Assembly: GCA_964611295.1 (NCBI GenBank)
Contig: CAZSWV010000005.1
Span: 54,035-118,034, forward strand
Reading direction: 5' to 3'
DNA from: B73-G16 sp964611295
GTDB lineage: Bacteria > Desulfobacterota > B13-G15
DNA length: 64,000 bases
Shown here: positions 1-8,493 of the stretch, piece by piece
Layout: the number at the start of each line of letters is the position of its first letter
Numbering within the stretch: position 1 is the stretch's first letter
Translations under genes and position numbers: made by a program
Notes under the pieces: generated by a model
Told to the model about the DNA's origin: nothing
Seen by the model: only the letters and a program-made list of their open reading frames with translations
The model's database searches: none

Positions 1-351
1 AAAAAGGCCCACCTTTTTACCTATCGAGGCTACAGGAACAAGTGTTGGCACTTCTGCCTTTTTCAAACGCCAAAGGAGAAGCAGCTCCCGATGGACCCTG
101 CTTCCGTCAAGGAAAAGATCACCCAAAAGGAAACCAAGTATACCACCATGGCGGTTGCGCTTAATTACGAGGACTTCCTCGTCCACCAACAAGAGCTCCC
201 CTCTCCCCTTAAAGGTGGGAGAAAGAAGCCCTTCGAAGAGATCCGATGGATCGAGCAGTCCTCTCTCACGGAGATAGGGGACCCAGTTTTCATCAACAAG
301 GGCGTAAATATAAGGCTCCCTTATAACCGAAAATCCAGGAGGAGGCTTCAT
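1..351 (-). CDS. Kdo/WaaP-family lipopolysaccharide kinase (KdkA-like), 3' part cut by the window edge
   Basis: The frame opens with ATG at 351, overlapping the TGA stop of the upstream DUF364 gene (ATGA), and stays open for 117 codons to the window edge. The visible part resembles the N-terminal lobe of Kdo kinase/WaaP proteins: a GRGEL motif near residues 49-53, IKRNRHGG near 63-70 (position of the ATP-binding lysine and Gly-rich strand) and an HRELLLLWRL helix near 88-97. By family it would phosphorylate the inner core of LPS in the cytoplasm, which fits the heptosyltransferase and heptose kinase elsewhere in the window. The catalytic HxD region lies outside the window, so activity cannot be judged. 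Confidence 0.7.
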   Translation of the reverse strand, partial: MKPPPGFSVIREPYIYALVDENWVPYLRERGLLDPSDLFEGLLSPTFKGRGELLLVDEEVLVIKRNRHGGILGFLLGDLFLDGSRVHRELLLLWRLKKAEVPTLVPVASIGKKVGLF

Positions 352-1076
352 CTCCTTTTCATGGTCACCAACTTGACCCCTAGCCCCTTAAGTTGTCTAA
401 AAGTGGCCCCCTGGATCACCGCTTGCCTTACCCTTTCGGGGTCTTCTACCATTGCCCCGGCCAATATGTCAAACCCCAGGTCAAAAAGCAAGGGAGAAAG
501 AGGCGTAGAAGGACCGATCAATGCTTTGAAGCTCCGAGGCGGACATAACCTGAGCAATCCCTCAAGAGTCCGATTTATCAGTACGGTGCTTGTAATGGCT
601 ATCACTTCGGCCTGAGGGAGTACCTCCCCTGCCCTTTCAGCAGGTAGATCGCCCTGTTGTGGGTTTAACTCCAACACCCAAAGGGGCCTTGCCACTTGCT
701 TGAGTTCCTCTACGAAGGGGAAATGTCCTATAAGGACAGTAGGTTTACCTTTTGCCCTCTGGAGCAATACCTCGGAAGCATTGGCCTCTATAAGCCAGCG
801 TTCTTCGACCCTAAGAGAAGCATTGAGGGCAGCTAAACCGATGGAAGCCTCAAGAAGGCTACCCTCTATCAACAAAGACGCAAGCTCCTTTAAAGGTCTA
901 CCGGAAAGGGACCCCGCATCCCTTACAGGCGCCTCCTCATGAGGATGAGGTGGGGCAAAGGTAGAAGCAAGGCCCGGCCTTTGACCCAAAACCATGGTCC
1001 AAAAGACGCCGACCACCACTTCCTTTGCGGCAAACCCATCAGGTATAGAGCTTATAAGCTCCTTTAAAACCTTCAT
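348..1076 (-). CDS. DUF364 (Rossmann-like) domain protein
   Basis: The 242-residue protein matches the DUF364 family, proposed from structure to resemble enolase-like N-terminal plus Rossmann-type modules and suggested to chelate metals; no reaction is established. Visible features are the segment FAAKEVVVGVFWTMV near residues 15-29, which aligns with the family's N-terminal module, a central G-H-F-P-F motif near residue 120 and a C-terminal GPSTPLSPLLFDLGFD stretch typical of the family. It starts 4 nt inside the end of the Mrp ATPase gene and its stop overlaps the LPS kinase start, so the three are probably one operon. Function is unknown. Confidence 0.75.
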   Translation of the reverse strand: MKVLKELISSIPDGFAAKEVVVGVFWTMVLGQRPGLASTFAPPHPHEEAPVRDAGSLSGRPLKELASLLIEGSLLEASIGLAALNASLRVEERWLIEANASEVLLQRAKGKPTVLIGHFPFVEELKQVARPLWVLELNPQQGDLPAERAGEVLPQAEVIAITSTVLINRTLEGLLRLCPPRSFKALIGPSTPLSPLLFDLGFDILAGAMVEDPERVRQAVIQGATFRQLKGLGVKLVTMKRR

Positions 1077-1966
1077 GAGAGGCCACCCCCATCTAAATGG
1101 AGGGCTTCCTTTACCCTTTTTGCTATTTCCAAAAAGGCCGAAGCCACATGTGAACTTGGTTCGGCCAAAACCACAGGGGGACCGCTGTCTCCCCTTTGGA
1201 CGACCTGTGGGTCCAAGGGAATACTGCCTAAAAAGGGCGTACCTGTCTCTTCGGCCAAGCGTTTTCCTCCACCTGTCTTGAAGAGTTGTATCTCACCTCC
1301 ACAGTGAGGGCACTTCAAGCCGCTCATGTTCTCCACTATACCCAAGATCCTTATCCCGAGGAGCTTGCTGAAAGACAAGGCCTTTCTGGCGTCAAGAAGG
1401 GAGACCTCTTGAGGTGTAGTTACCACTATGGCACCGTTGACTCTGTCCTTAAGGAGTTGGGCTACGCTGAGCGGTTCATCACCGGTACCAGGGGGCAGGT
1501 CCACTATCAGGAAATCCAATTCCCCCCAATTAACCTCTCCTAAAAGTTGTTTTAAGGCATTGTGTTTAACCGGACCTCTCCACACTACAGGTGAATTGTC
1601 TTCCGGCAATAGAAAGGCAAGGGACATGAGCTTTATACCACAGGCAGCAGTTACGGGTTCGATCCCCTCCTCACCTGCCACCAATGGACGCCATCCCAAA
1701 CCGAACATCTTTGGCACATTTGGCCCATGGATATCTGCATCGAGTATCCCTACTCTGTTGCCTTCCCTAGCCCAAGCCGCAGCAAGGTTTACAGCCACTG
1801 TGGTTTTACCTACCCCACCCTTCCCGCTCATGACCATAATGGAACGCCTTATGTACTGGAGCCTCTTCTCAAGGCCTTCCCTTTGGCACCGGTGCTGGTC
1901 TTCTTCCTTACAGCTTGACCGTAGCTCACAAGTAGAACAGCTCTTGTCTTCTCCACATTTGGCCAT
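1073..1966 (-). CDS. mrp: Mrp/NBP35-family P-loop ATPase, Fe-S cluster carrier
   Basis: I place the start at the ATG at 1966, preceded by GGAGGA seven bases upstream, giving 297 residues; an upstream in-frame extension has no ribosome site. The deviant Walker A motif GKGGVGKTT lies at residues 48-56, Walker B-like VDLPPGTGD is in the middle, and a C-terminal CPHC provides the dimer-bridging cluster ligands known from ApbC/Mrp. The N-terminal 30 residues hold extra cysteines (CGEDKSCSTCELRSSC), like the NBP35-type extension common in anaerobes. By family it binds and transfers [4Fe-4S] clusters in the cytoplasm. It heads the minus operon that continues into DUF364 and the LPS kinase. Confidence 0.9.
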   Translation of the reverse strand: MAKCGEDKSCSTCELRSSCKEEDQHRCQREGLEKRLQYIRRSIMVMSGKGGVGKTTVAVNLAAAWAREGNRVGILDADIHGPNVPKMFGLGWRPLVAGEEGIEPVTAACGIKLMSLAFLLPEDNSPVVWRGPVKHNALKQLLGEVNWGELDFLIVDLPPGTGDEPLSVAQLLKDRVNGAIVVTTPQEVSLLDARKALSFSKLLGIRILGIVENMSGLKCPHCGGEIQLFKTGGGKRLAEETGTPFLGSIPLDPQVVQRGDSGPPVVLAEPSSHVASAFLEIAKRVKEALHLDGGGLS

Positions 1967-2046
1967 GGGTAGTCCTCCTCCACAGCTTCTCGTATTTAAA
2001 AGGAAAGCACAGCTCAGGTTTTGATGGCAAGTGCATCTGCTATACG

Positions 2047-2075
2047 TTTCCATTGAGGGAAAAGTCTGGTATAAA
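2047..2075 (+). promoter_or_regulatory. candidate promoter of the lytic transglycosylase gene
   Basis: TTTCCA (2047-2052) and TATAAA (2070-2075) are separated by 17 bp. The predicted transcription start falls at about 2082, next to a GTG at 2083, so the message could be leaderless. Confidence 0.35.
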
Positions 2076-2082
2076 ATTAGAC

Positions 2083-2655
2083 GTGTCACGTTTGCGTTGG
2101 CTCTTTGTAACAGGGGTTTTCCTTTTTATTTCCTTTGGCCATCTTAGGGCTGACATATATCTTTACAGGGGACCGGACGGCGTCATCCACTTCACCAATA
2201 CGCCTACAGGGAATTTGCCTTGGAAGTTATATTTAAAGGAAACCGTCTCACAACCTCGAAGGCCCCTCGCTTACGAAAGGTTGATAGAGGAACTCTCCCT
2301 CCAACACGGACTTGATCCATCCTTGGTTAAGGCGGTGGTAGAAGTAGAGTCGAACTTCGATCCGCTGGCAGTTTCGCCAAAAGGGGCAATGGGACTGATG
2401 CAACTTATGCCGTCTACTGCTAGACTTCTAGGGGTCGCAAACCCTTTCGACCCCAGGGAGAACTTAGAAGCAGGTATACGCTATCTTAAGACCTTGCTTG
2501 AAAGGTTCAATTACGAGCTACACCTTGCCCTGGCGGCTTACAACGCCGGACCGGAAGTCGTGAGCACCATGGGGAACATCCCACCCTTTGAGGAAACGCG
2601 CCAATACGTAAAGAAGGTCTTGGAAAAATACCGACAACTTAAAGGAAGGCGCTAA
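2083..2655 (+). CDS. lytic transglycosylase (SLT domain) with DUF4124 N-terminus
   Basis: Starting at GTG 2083 gives about 190 residues beginning with a clear signal peptide (LFVTGVFLFISFGHLRA, cleavage after the A). The frame is open from a TTG at 2053, but that start adds a charged tail before the signal and neither has a ribosome site. After the signal comes a DUF4124-like module (YLYRGPDGVIHFTNTP) and then the SLT domain with catalytic VVEVESNFDP, GAMGLMQLMPSTA and AYNAGP motifs. By family it cleaves the MurNAc-GlcNAc bond of peptidoglycan in the periplasm to form 1,6-anhydro ends. It is followed after 2 nt by pgsA. Confidence 0.85.
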   Translation: MSRLRWLFVTGVFLFISFGHLRADIYLYRGPDGVIHFTNTPTGNLPWKLYLKETVSQPRRPLAYERLIEELSLQHGLDPSLVKAVVEVESNFDPLAVSPKGAMGLMQLMPSTARLLGVANPFDPRENLEAGIRYLKTLLERFNYELHLALAAYNAGPEVVSTMGNIPPFEETRQYVKKVLEKYRQLKGRR

Positions 2656-2657
2656 AA

Positions 2658-3203
2658 TTGGTAACTTTAGCGACAAAGCTCACCTTGTTGAGGGCAAGCT
2701 TCATCCCCTTGATCGTCTTCCTTGTCACCTCGAGCAGTAGCCTTTTGAACTTCATGGCTGCCGTGGCCTTTTGCCTTGCCGCCCTCACGGATCTGTTTGA
2801 CGGCCTTTTGGCAAGAAGGACCAACTCAGTAACTAATCTAGGAAAACTCCTTGACCCCATGAGCGACAAGCTCCTCGTGTTAACGGTCTTGATATTCTTA
2901 GTGTCCATGGGCAGGGCCCCCGCATGGGCTGTAGCGGTCATAGTAGCGAGGGAAATCGCCGTGACGACCTTAAGGGGACTGGCTGCCTCAAAGGGGGTTA
3001 TCATGGCTGCCTCGAGGTGGGGGAAATTGAAGAACTTGTTACAGCTTTCGGCAACAACCCTGTTGATCTTGCCTCCTTCGTGGTATATGGGAAGAATAAA
3101 CCAACTTGGCTTATACCTCCTCTTTGTGGCCGTTTTCCTCACTGCGCTTTCAGGGATCAAATATGTCGTCGATTATTACCGTTTACAAAAAAGTCCCTAT
3201 TAA
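2658..3203 (+). CDS. pgsA: CDP-diacylglycerol--glycerol-3-phosphate 3-phosphatidyltransferase
   Basis: The 181-residue membrane protein starts at TTG, with GGAAGG about ten bases upstream. The CDP-alcohol phosphotransferase signature DG(x2)AR(x8)G(x3)D(x3)D is present around residues 55-77 (DLFDGLLARR then GKLLDPMSDK), with about five to six hydrophobic segments. The family forms phosphatidylglycerophosphate, the committed step to phosphatidylglycerol and cardiolipin, in the inner membrane. It lies between the lytic transglycosylase and the sirtuin, all on the plus strand and closely spaced. Confidence 0.92.
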   Translation: MVTLATKLTLLRASFIPLIVFLVTSSSSLLNFMAAVAFCLAALTDLFDGLLARRTNSVTNLGKLLDPMSDKLLVLTVLIFLVSMGRAPAWAVAVIVAREIAVTTLRGLAASKGVIMAASRWGKLKNLLQLSATTLLILPPSWYMGRINQLGLYLLFVAVFLTALSGIKYVVDYYRLQKSPY

Positions 3204-3217
3204 TAAGAGGGGATCCG

Positions 3218-3976
3218 ATGGGCGAAATCCCTAAGGCGTTAAGGGAAAAAGTCCACAAAGGGTTAAAGCTCTTGGTCATAACAGGGGCAGGAATTTCGGC
3301 TGAAAGCGGGGTGCCCACTTTTAGGGGTGAAGATGGACTCTGGAAACGCTATAGGGCAGAAGACTTAGCAACACCTTGGGCTTTTGAACGTGATCCTAAA
3401 CTCGTTTGGGAATGGTACAATTGGAGGCGCGAAATAATAGCCAAGGCCGAACCCAATGCTGGCCATAGGGCCATAGCCGAAATGGAGGCCCTTTTCCCTA
3501 ACTTTTTCCTGATAACCCAAAATGTGGACGGCCTCCATAGGAGGGCTGGAAACCACAAACTTATGGAAATCCACGGTAACCTATGGCTCGTTAGGTGTAC
3601 ACGCGAAGGGGCTGTCTGGGAAAACCACGAAGTCCCTCTCAAGGAGATCCCACCTAGGTGTGGACGCTGTGGGGCACTTCTTAGGCCCCATGTGGTATGG
3701 TTTGGCGAAAGCCTGGATCCAGAAAACCTAAGGTTGGCTTACCAACTGCTGAAGGGGTGCGAAGTACTGTTGGTAGTGGGAACTTCAGGGGTGGTCCAAC
3801 CTGTTGCCTCTTTCCCATGGGAGGCCAAAAGACACGGGGCATACGTGGTAGAGGTAAACATAGAGCCAACGCCTATAACTAGGATCAGCGACCTCTTTTT
3901 AAAAGGCAAAGCTTCGGAAATCCTTCCAGTTTTCCTCAACGAGCTAAAAGATTGCCTCTTAAGCAGATCAAATTAG
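3218..3976 (+). CDS. Sir2-family NAD-dependent protein deacylase (SIRT5/CobB type)
   Basis: The ATG at 3218 is preceded by GAGGGG and gives 252 residues; the longer open frame upstream is a shadow of pgsA. Sirtuin motifs are complete: GAGISAESGVPTFRG, TQNVDGLHRRAG, the catalytic His in EIHG, and a C-terminal VVEVN. A Tyr and Arg in WYNWRR match the YxxR pair that in SIRT5 and CobB selects succinyl/malonyl-lysine, so deacylase rather than simple deacetylase activity is likely. The zinc module shows one Cys in RCTREG and the pair CGRC; the second Cys of the first pair is absent. The 3' end overlaps convergent dppC by 4 nt. Confidence 0.9.
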   Translation: MGEIPKALREKVHKGLKLLVITGAGISAESGVPTFRGEDGLWKRYRAEDLATPWAFERDPKLVWEWYNWRREIIAKAEPNAGHRAIAEMEALFPNFFLITQNVDGLHRRAGNHKLMEIHGNLWLVRCTREGAVWENHEVPLKEIPPRCGRCGALLRPHVVWFGESLDPENLRLAYQLLKGCEVLLVVGTSGVVQPVASFPWEAKRHGAYVVEVNIEPTPITRISDLFLKGKASEILPVFLNELKDCLLSRSN

Positions 3977-4803
3977 GCCTTGTACCTTTTGGGGTCTAGC
4001 ATTTCCCTTATTCCTTCGCCCAACATGTTGTAACCGAGTACGGCCAACAGGATGGCCATACCAGGAAATAAGGAAAGCCAATATGCAACTTCCAAGTAGT
4101 CCTTGCCAGAACTCAACATGTTTCCCCAACTCGGCACAGGTGGTTGTATCCCTATACCTAAAAAGCTAAGAGCTGATTCCACCAAAATGGCGTTTCCTGT
4201 CCCTAAGACCATCCATACGAGGACAGGCCCCATAGCGTTGGGCAATATGTGGGAGAAGATAATCCTTATGGAAGGAGCGCCTATTGCCCGTGCAGCCAAA
4301 ACAAAGCCCCGTTCTTTAAGTGAGAGGAACTCAGCCCTCACAAGCCTAGCCACACCCATCCAGCTCGTAAGCCCTATCACTGCCATGATGTTGAAAATGC
4401 TCGGTTCAAGAAAGGCTATAACAGCCAGTATGAGGAAAAACGTTGGGAAACAAAGCATTATGTCCACAAGTCTCATGATGACCTCATCGATCCACCCTCC
4501 ATAGTAGCCTGCGAGAGCTCCTAGTAAGAGTCCTATCACCGTGGCTATACCTACTGCTATGAGTCCCACGGCAAGCGAAATCCGTCCACCCCATATGAGG
4601 CGTGACAAGACGTCTCGACCTAATTCGTCCGTACCAAAAGGGTGTTCTTTGCAGGGAGGCCAAAGGACCCTATCCACATGTACTTCAGTCGGATCATAGG
4701 GGGAAATCCAAGGAGCCAATAGGGACAAAGAGACAAGTAAAAGGACTATCCCCAATCCAAAGGACAGTTGTGGATTTGAACGCAATAGTTTTCCTGACAT
4801 CAC
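3973..4803 (-). CDS. dipeptide/oligopeptide-type ABC transporter permease (DppC/OppC-like)
   Basis: The 276-residue inner-membrane permease has six hydrophobic segments and the OppC-type N-terminal tail with YDPTEVHVDRVLWPP and HPFGTDELGRDVLSRLIWG. The EAA loop that docks the ATPase is seen as LAARAIGAPSIRIIFSHILPN. Its start overlaps the DppB stop by 4 nt. The pair would form the channel of a peptide or nickel-type importer, but no binding protein or ATPase follows, since the next gene is convergent. The substrate therefore cannot be inferred from context. Confidence 0.9.
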   Translation of the reverse strand: MMSGKLLRSNPQLSFGLGIVLLLVSLSLLAPWISPYDPTEVHVDRVLWPPCKEHPFGTDELGRDVLSRLIWGGRISLAVGLIAVGIATVIGLLLGALAGYYGGWIDEVIMRLVDIMLCFPTFFLILAVIAFLEPSIFNIMAVIGLTSWMGVARLVRAEFLSLKERGFVLAARAIGAPSIRIIFSHILPNAMGPVLVWMVLGTGNAILVESALSFLGIGIQPPVPSWGNMLSSGKDYLEVAYWLSLFPGMAILLAVLGYNMLGEGIREMLDPKRYKA

Positions 4804-5777
4804 CGTGTCCTTATTCGTGGATCAGCTATAGCATAGGCTATATCTGCCAAGAAGTTTCCTAAAAGCGTAAGCACTGCCCCTATTACTACCATCCCCATCA
4901 CTACGGGGTAATCCCTCGCCATCACACTGTAAAAGAACAACTGGCCCATTCCCGGTATAGAAAAGATGGTCTCGAAGATGACGCTGCCACCAATTAAACC
5001 AGGCACTGAGAGCCCAAGCAAGGTGATTACGGGCAGTAAGGCGTTTCGCAAAGCATGTTTGTAAAGGATAACCCTCTCCGGAATCCCTCTGGCCCGTGCG
5101 GCAGTTATGTAATCCTGCTTTAGGACCTCTATCAAGCTTGACCTCACATACCTAGAGAACCCCGCCAACCCCCCGAAAGCTGAAACCAAAACGGGCAATA
5201 ACAAATGTCGACATACATCCAAGGCCTTTTCCCAAAACCCCATTTGGTCCCATCCTAGGATGGACCTTACCCCTGAAATGGGAAGCCATCCCAATTTGAC
5301 GCCAAAGACAAACATCAGCAAAAGGGCTAACCAAAAACTCGGCATTGCATAGCCTACCAATACGAAGGCAGAGAGAAACTGGTCGCTTGTCCCTCCTTGA
5401 TGTTTGGCACAATAAACACCTATCGGTATGGAGAAAGCAAGGATTAAACATAAAGAAGCCAAGTTTATGGCAACCGTGATAGGAATACGCTCAAGTATCT
5501 TCTCACTTACAGGTCTTTGATCTGGGGCAAAGGACCTACCGAAATCGAGGGTGATCACTTTCTTCAACCATAACAGGTATTGCACATGGAGAGGTTTATC
5601 CAGACCATAATAAGCCCTTAACCTCTCACGTGCCTCTTTGGTCATCTTAGGGTTGAATTCTGCAAAGGTCCCTGTTGGCTCTCCAGGTGCAAGGTGGATT
5701 ACTAAAAAAGAGATAAGCGTTATCCCGAAAAACAAAGGGATTAGCCGTAGGGCCCTAAAGGCAAGATATTTCTTCAT
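4800..5777 (-). CDS. dipeptide/oligopeptide-type ABC transporter permease (DppB/OppB-like)
   Basis: The 325-residue permease begins with the typical LIPLFFGITLISFLVIHLAPGEP segment and ends in GNFLADIAYAIADPRIR, the family's characteristic C-terminus. The EAA loop AARARGIPERVILYKHALRN is present. It is the first gene of a two-gene operon with the DppC-like permease. The promoter at 5787-5814 fits this start. Binding-protein and ATPase genes must be elsewhere if the transporter is functional. Confidence 0.9.
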   Translation of the reverse strand: MKKYLAFRALRLIPLFFGITLISFLVIHLAPGEPTGTFAEFNPKMTKEARERLRAYYGLDKPLHVQYLLWLKKVITLDFGRSFAPDQRPVSEKILERIPITVAINLASLCLILAFSIPIGVYCAKHQGGTSDQFLSAFVLVGYAMPSFWLALLLMFVFGVKLGWLPISGVRSILGWDQMGFWEKALDVCRHLLLPVLVSAFGGLAGFSRYVRSSLIEVLKQDYITAARARGIPERVILYKHALRNALLPVITLLGLSVPGLIGGSVIFETIFSIPGMGQLFFYSVMARDYPVVMGMVVIGAVLTLLGNFLADIAYAIADPRIRTR

Positions 5778-5786
5778 TGTCTCTTC

Positions 5787-5814
5787 ATTGTATTTTAAGG
5801 ATTAGACAGGTCAA
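5787..5814 (-). promoter_or_regulatory. promoter of the dppBC-like operon
   Basis: On the minus strand TTGACC (complement of 5809-5814) is followed after 16 bp by TACAAT (complement of 5787-5792). Its -35 box is the left arm of a 7-bp inverted repeat whose right arm is the -35 of the plus-strand alr promoter. Confidence 0.5.
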
Positions 5815-5817
5815 GCG

Positions 5818-5847
5818 TTGACCTTGGGCTTTTCGGGGAGATAAACT
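5818..5847 (+). promoter_or_regulatory. promoter of alr
   Basis: TTGACC at 5818-5823 and TAAACT at 5842-5847 are 18 bp apart. The -35 forms the right arm of the inverted repeat AGGTCAA-GCG-TTGACCT (5808-5824), so the two divergent promoters sit back to back. Confidence 0.45.
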
Positions 5848-5870
5848 GCAAAGGTAATTGGGATATCTCT

Positions 5871-6983
5871 ATGGAGAAAGCAGCCTCTATCTTGGAAATA
5901 GACCTTACAGCCCTTGAGAATAACCTGTCGGTTATAAAGCAGGCCCTTCCACCATCCGTCACCGTTATAGCAATTGTCAAGTCCGATGCTTACGGCCATG
6001 GGGCTGTCCCTGTGGCCCAAAAACTCCAAACGTTAGGGGTAGAATGGTTTGGCGTGACTAACTTGTCAGAAGCTATACAGCTACGCGAAGCAGGTATAAA
6101 GGCCCATATACTTCTCCTTGGAGGGTTTAGGCCTGAGGAGATCAAAGAGGTAACCGCCTATCGATTAACGCCCTTTGTCGGCGATTTCGACTGCTTGAAG
6201 GAACTGAGCTCGTGGGCAAAAGGCCATGGCAAAAAGTTAAAGCTCCACTTAAAAGTTGACACGGGTATGGGCAGGCTTGGTTTTCTCCCTCAAGAAGCGA
6301 AGAAGGCCTTGGAGTTTGTCCAGGAATGTCCCTTTTTGGAAGTCGAGGGGATAGGGTCCCACTTCAGCACTGCAGATGAGGACTTAGGTTACGCCTTCGA
6401 ACAATTGGAGAGGTTTCAAGTCTTCTTAAGGGAACTTCCTGAAGGGCTTTGCAATAGTCCCAAACGTCATATGGCCAACAGCGCGGCTATATTTGCCCTG
6501 CCTCAGTCCCACTTCGAAATGGTGCGGCCTGGTATAAGTCTTTACGGCCTTCATCCCTCCTTGGATTTCAAGCGACGTTTGTCTCTTCCCCTTGAGCCAG
6601 TGATGAGTTGGAAAACGTATGTGGCTGAGCTTAAGGATCTACCCCCCAATTGGGGGGTCAGTTATGGAAGGACCTTCGTTACAAAGAGGCGTACCCGTGT
6701 TGCCGTTTTGCCTGTGGGGTATGCGGATGGATATCTTAGGTCCTTGTCGAACAAGGCCCATGTGCTTATAAAGGGGAAAAAGGCTCCAGTCATAGGTCGG
6801 ATAACTATGGACTGGACGATGGTAGATGTGACAGACCTTACTGATGTAAAAAAGGGCGATGAGGTCCTTCTGTTTGGCAAAGGGCTCGGTGTTGAAGAGC
6901 TTGCAGCCCAGGCGGGGACCATCCCTTATGAGATAACCTGTCTTGCCGGCAGAAGGGCAAAAAGGGTGTTTAAGGATGGGTGA
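5871..6983 (+). CDS. alr: alanine racemase
   Basis: The 370-residue PLP enzyme has the Schiff-base lysine in IVKSDAYGHG (about residues 36-45), the second catalytic base Tyr in VSYGRTF, and the family motifs LKVDTGMGRLG and RPGISLYG. It interconverts L- and D-alanine for peptidoglycan synthesis in the cytoplasm. The ATG at 5871 has only a weak ribosome site. The gene overlaps the downstream mlaE start by 8 nt, so cell-wall and outer-membrane lipid genes share a transcript. Confidence 0.93.
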   Translation: MEKAASILEIDLTALENNLSVIKQALPPSVTVIAIVKSDAYGHGAVPVAQKLQTLGVEWFGVTNLSEAIQLREAGIKAHILLLGGFRPEEIKEVTAYRLTPFVGDFDCLKELSSWAKGHGKKLKLHLKVDTGMGRLGFLPQEAKKALEFVQECPFLEVEGIGSHFSTADEDLGYAFEQLERFQVFLRELPEGLCNSPKRHMANSAAIFALPQSHFEMVRPGISLYGLHPSLDFKRRLSLPLEPVMSWKTYVAELKDLPPNWGVSYGRTFVTKRRTRVAVLPVGYADGYLRSLSNKAHVLIKGKKAPVIGRITMDWTMVDVTDLTDVKKGDEVLLFGKGLGVEELAAQAGTIPYEITCLAGRRAKRVFKDG

Positions 6984-7740
6984 ATTCATCATATCCTTAG
7001 GAAGGTGGGCCATAGGGCAGATAGTGGATCTTGGTGGACTTGGGATATTGACCTTACGGACCTTCTCGCTAAGCTTACCGCTGAGGCTAGGACTTTTCTT
7101 CAAACAGGCAGAAAGGATCGGGGTACGTTCCCTACCGGTTGTAGCCTTAAGCAGTGCCTTTATAGGGATGGTCTTTGCCCTTGAGACCTTTTACGCCTTG
7201 AGGAAGTTCGGAGCTGAGACTATGGTGGGGGCAAGTTTAGCCCTGGCCTTGGCGAGGGAACTGGCGCCCGTGTTCACGGCGGTGATGCTTACGGCACGTG
7301 CGGGCGCCGCTATGGCTGCTGAGATCGGTACCATGCGGGTTACCGAACAGATCGATGCGCTTGAGGCGATGGCTGTCAACCCGATAAGTTACCTCATAGT
7401 ACCTCGGGTATGGGCCTTCACCTTGATGACGCCAGTCCTTACAGTCTTTTCGAACTTAATAGGGATTGCAGGCGGTTATCTGGTTGGCGTGAAGCTTTTA
7501 GGCATCCATGAAGGGGCTTTCGTTTCCAACATAGAGCGCTATTTGGAAACAGAGGACATCTCCTTTGGGCTCATCAAGGCCACGGTCTTTGGCTTCTTGG
7601 CAGCAATGGTGTGCTGTTATGAAGGTTACACCACGCAAGGAGGAGCCGAAGGGGTAGGAAAGGCCACTACAAGGAGCGTTGTTAGGTCCCTGGTGATCAT
7701 CCTGATTGCTGACTACATCTTAACGGCCTTTTTGCCCTAA
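6976..7740 (+). CDS. mlaE: MlaE-family ABC transporter permease
   Basis: I start at the ATG at 6976, which follows AAGG and overlaps the end of alr, giving 254 residues; an earlier in-frame ATG would add eleven polar residues. The MlaE/DUF140 permease core is clear: LGLFFKQAERIG, then ALARELAPVFTAVMLTARAGAAMAAEIGTM, the coupling-helix region of the family, then several membrane helices. Together with MlaF and MlaD it forms an inner-membrane lipid transporter that moves phospholipids between the inner and outer membranes of Gram-negative cells. Confidence 0.92.
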   Translation: MGEFIISLGRWAIGQIVDLGGLGILTLRTFSLSLPLRLGLFFKQAERIGVRSLPVVALSSAFIGMVFALETFYALRKFGAETMVGASLALALARELAPVFTAVMLTARAGAAMAAEIGTMRVTEQIDALEAMAVNPISYLIVPRVWAFTLMTPVLTVFSNLIGIAGGYLVGVKLLGIHEGAFVSNIERYLETEDISFGLIKATVFGFLAAMVCCYEGYTTQGGAEGVGKATTRSVVRSLVIILIADYILTAFLP

Positions 7741-7746
7741 AGGACC

Positions 7747-8493
7747 ATGATCGAGATCCAAGGGCTTCATAAGAGCTTCAATGGACAGGAGGTACTAAAG
7801 GGGATAGACCTAGTTATACCAAAGGGCCAAATCACTGTGATCCTCGGACCAAGTGGAGTGGGTAAGAGCGTACTCCTTAAGCACTTGATAGGACTTATGA
7901 AACCAGACAAAGGGAGGATCTTGGTCGACGGAAGGGACATAAACCGAATGGGATCAAAAGACCTCAGGGAACTGAGGAAACGCTTTGGGATGCTTTTCCA
8001 AGAAGGGGCACTCTTCGACTCCATGACCGTGGCCGATAACGTGGCCTTTCCCCTCTTGGAACACACGCGTTTGAAACAGGATGAAATATGGGAAGTGGTG
8101 CAGGAGAAACTAAAACAGGTAGGCCTTCTGGACGCAGCCCATAAGTTCCCCTCCGAGTTAAGCGGGGGCATGAAGAAACGAGCAGCCCTTGCCAGGGCCT
8201 TGGCCTTAAACCCGGAATACGTGCTGTGTGATGAACCCACAGGGGGGCTTGATCCCGTCTCTGCTTCTTCCATAGAAAGGCTCATCTTGGAAACGCAAAG
8301 GACCTCCTCCAGCACCTTCGTCATAATAACCCATGACTTGGCCACAGCCATTGCTTTGGGCGATAAGTTGGCCCTCCTTGAGGACGGTAGGATCGCCTTT
8401 GAAGGAGGAGTAAAGGAGCTACTTTCAAGTAAGCACCCTTTAGTAGAGGCCTTTCTACAAAGGAGGGAAAGGACAAAGGAGGTTAGACCATGA
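7747..8493 (+). CDS. mlaF: MlaF-family ABC transporter ATP-binding protein
   Basis: The 248-residue ATPase has Walker A GPSGVGKS near residue 35, a Q-loop in LFQEGALFDSMTV, the signature LSGGMKKRAALARAL (the MlaF/MCE-type variant with MKKR), Walker B YVLCDEPTGGLDP and the switch His in ITHDL. It starts 6 nt after mlaE and its stop overlaps mlaD by 4 nt. It powers lipid transport by MlaE/MlaD at the inner membrane. Confidence 0.94.
   Translation: MIEIQGLHKSFNGQEVLKGIDLVIPKGQITVILGPSGVGKSVLLKHLIGLMKPDKGRILVDGRDINRMGSKDLRELRKRFGMLFQEGALFDSMTVADNVAFPLLEHTRLKQDEIWEVVQEKLKQVGLLDAAHKFPSELSGGMKKRAALARALALNPEYVLCDEPTGGLDPVSASSIERLILETQRTSSSTFVIITHDLATAIALGDKLALLEDGRIAFEGGVKELLSSKHPLVEAFLQRRERTKEVRP

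Noticed and set aside
91..615. Plus-strand open frame opposite the LPS kinase and DUF364 genes
   Set aside because: It has no ribosome site or family match, and both minus-strand genes are clearly coding over the same DNA.
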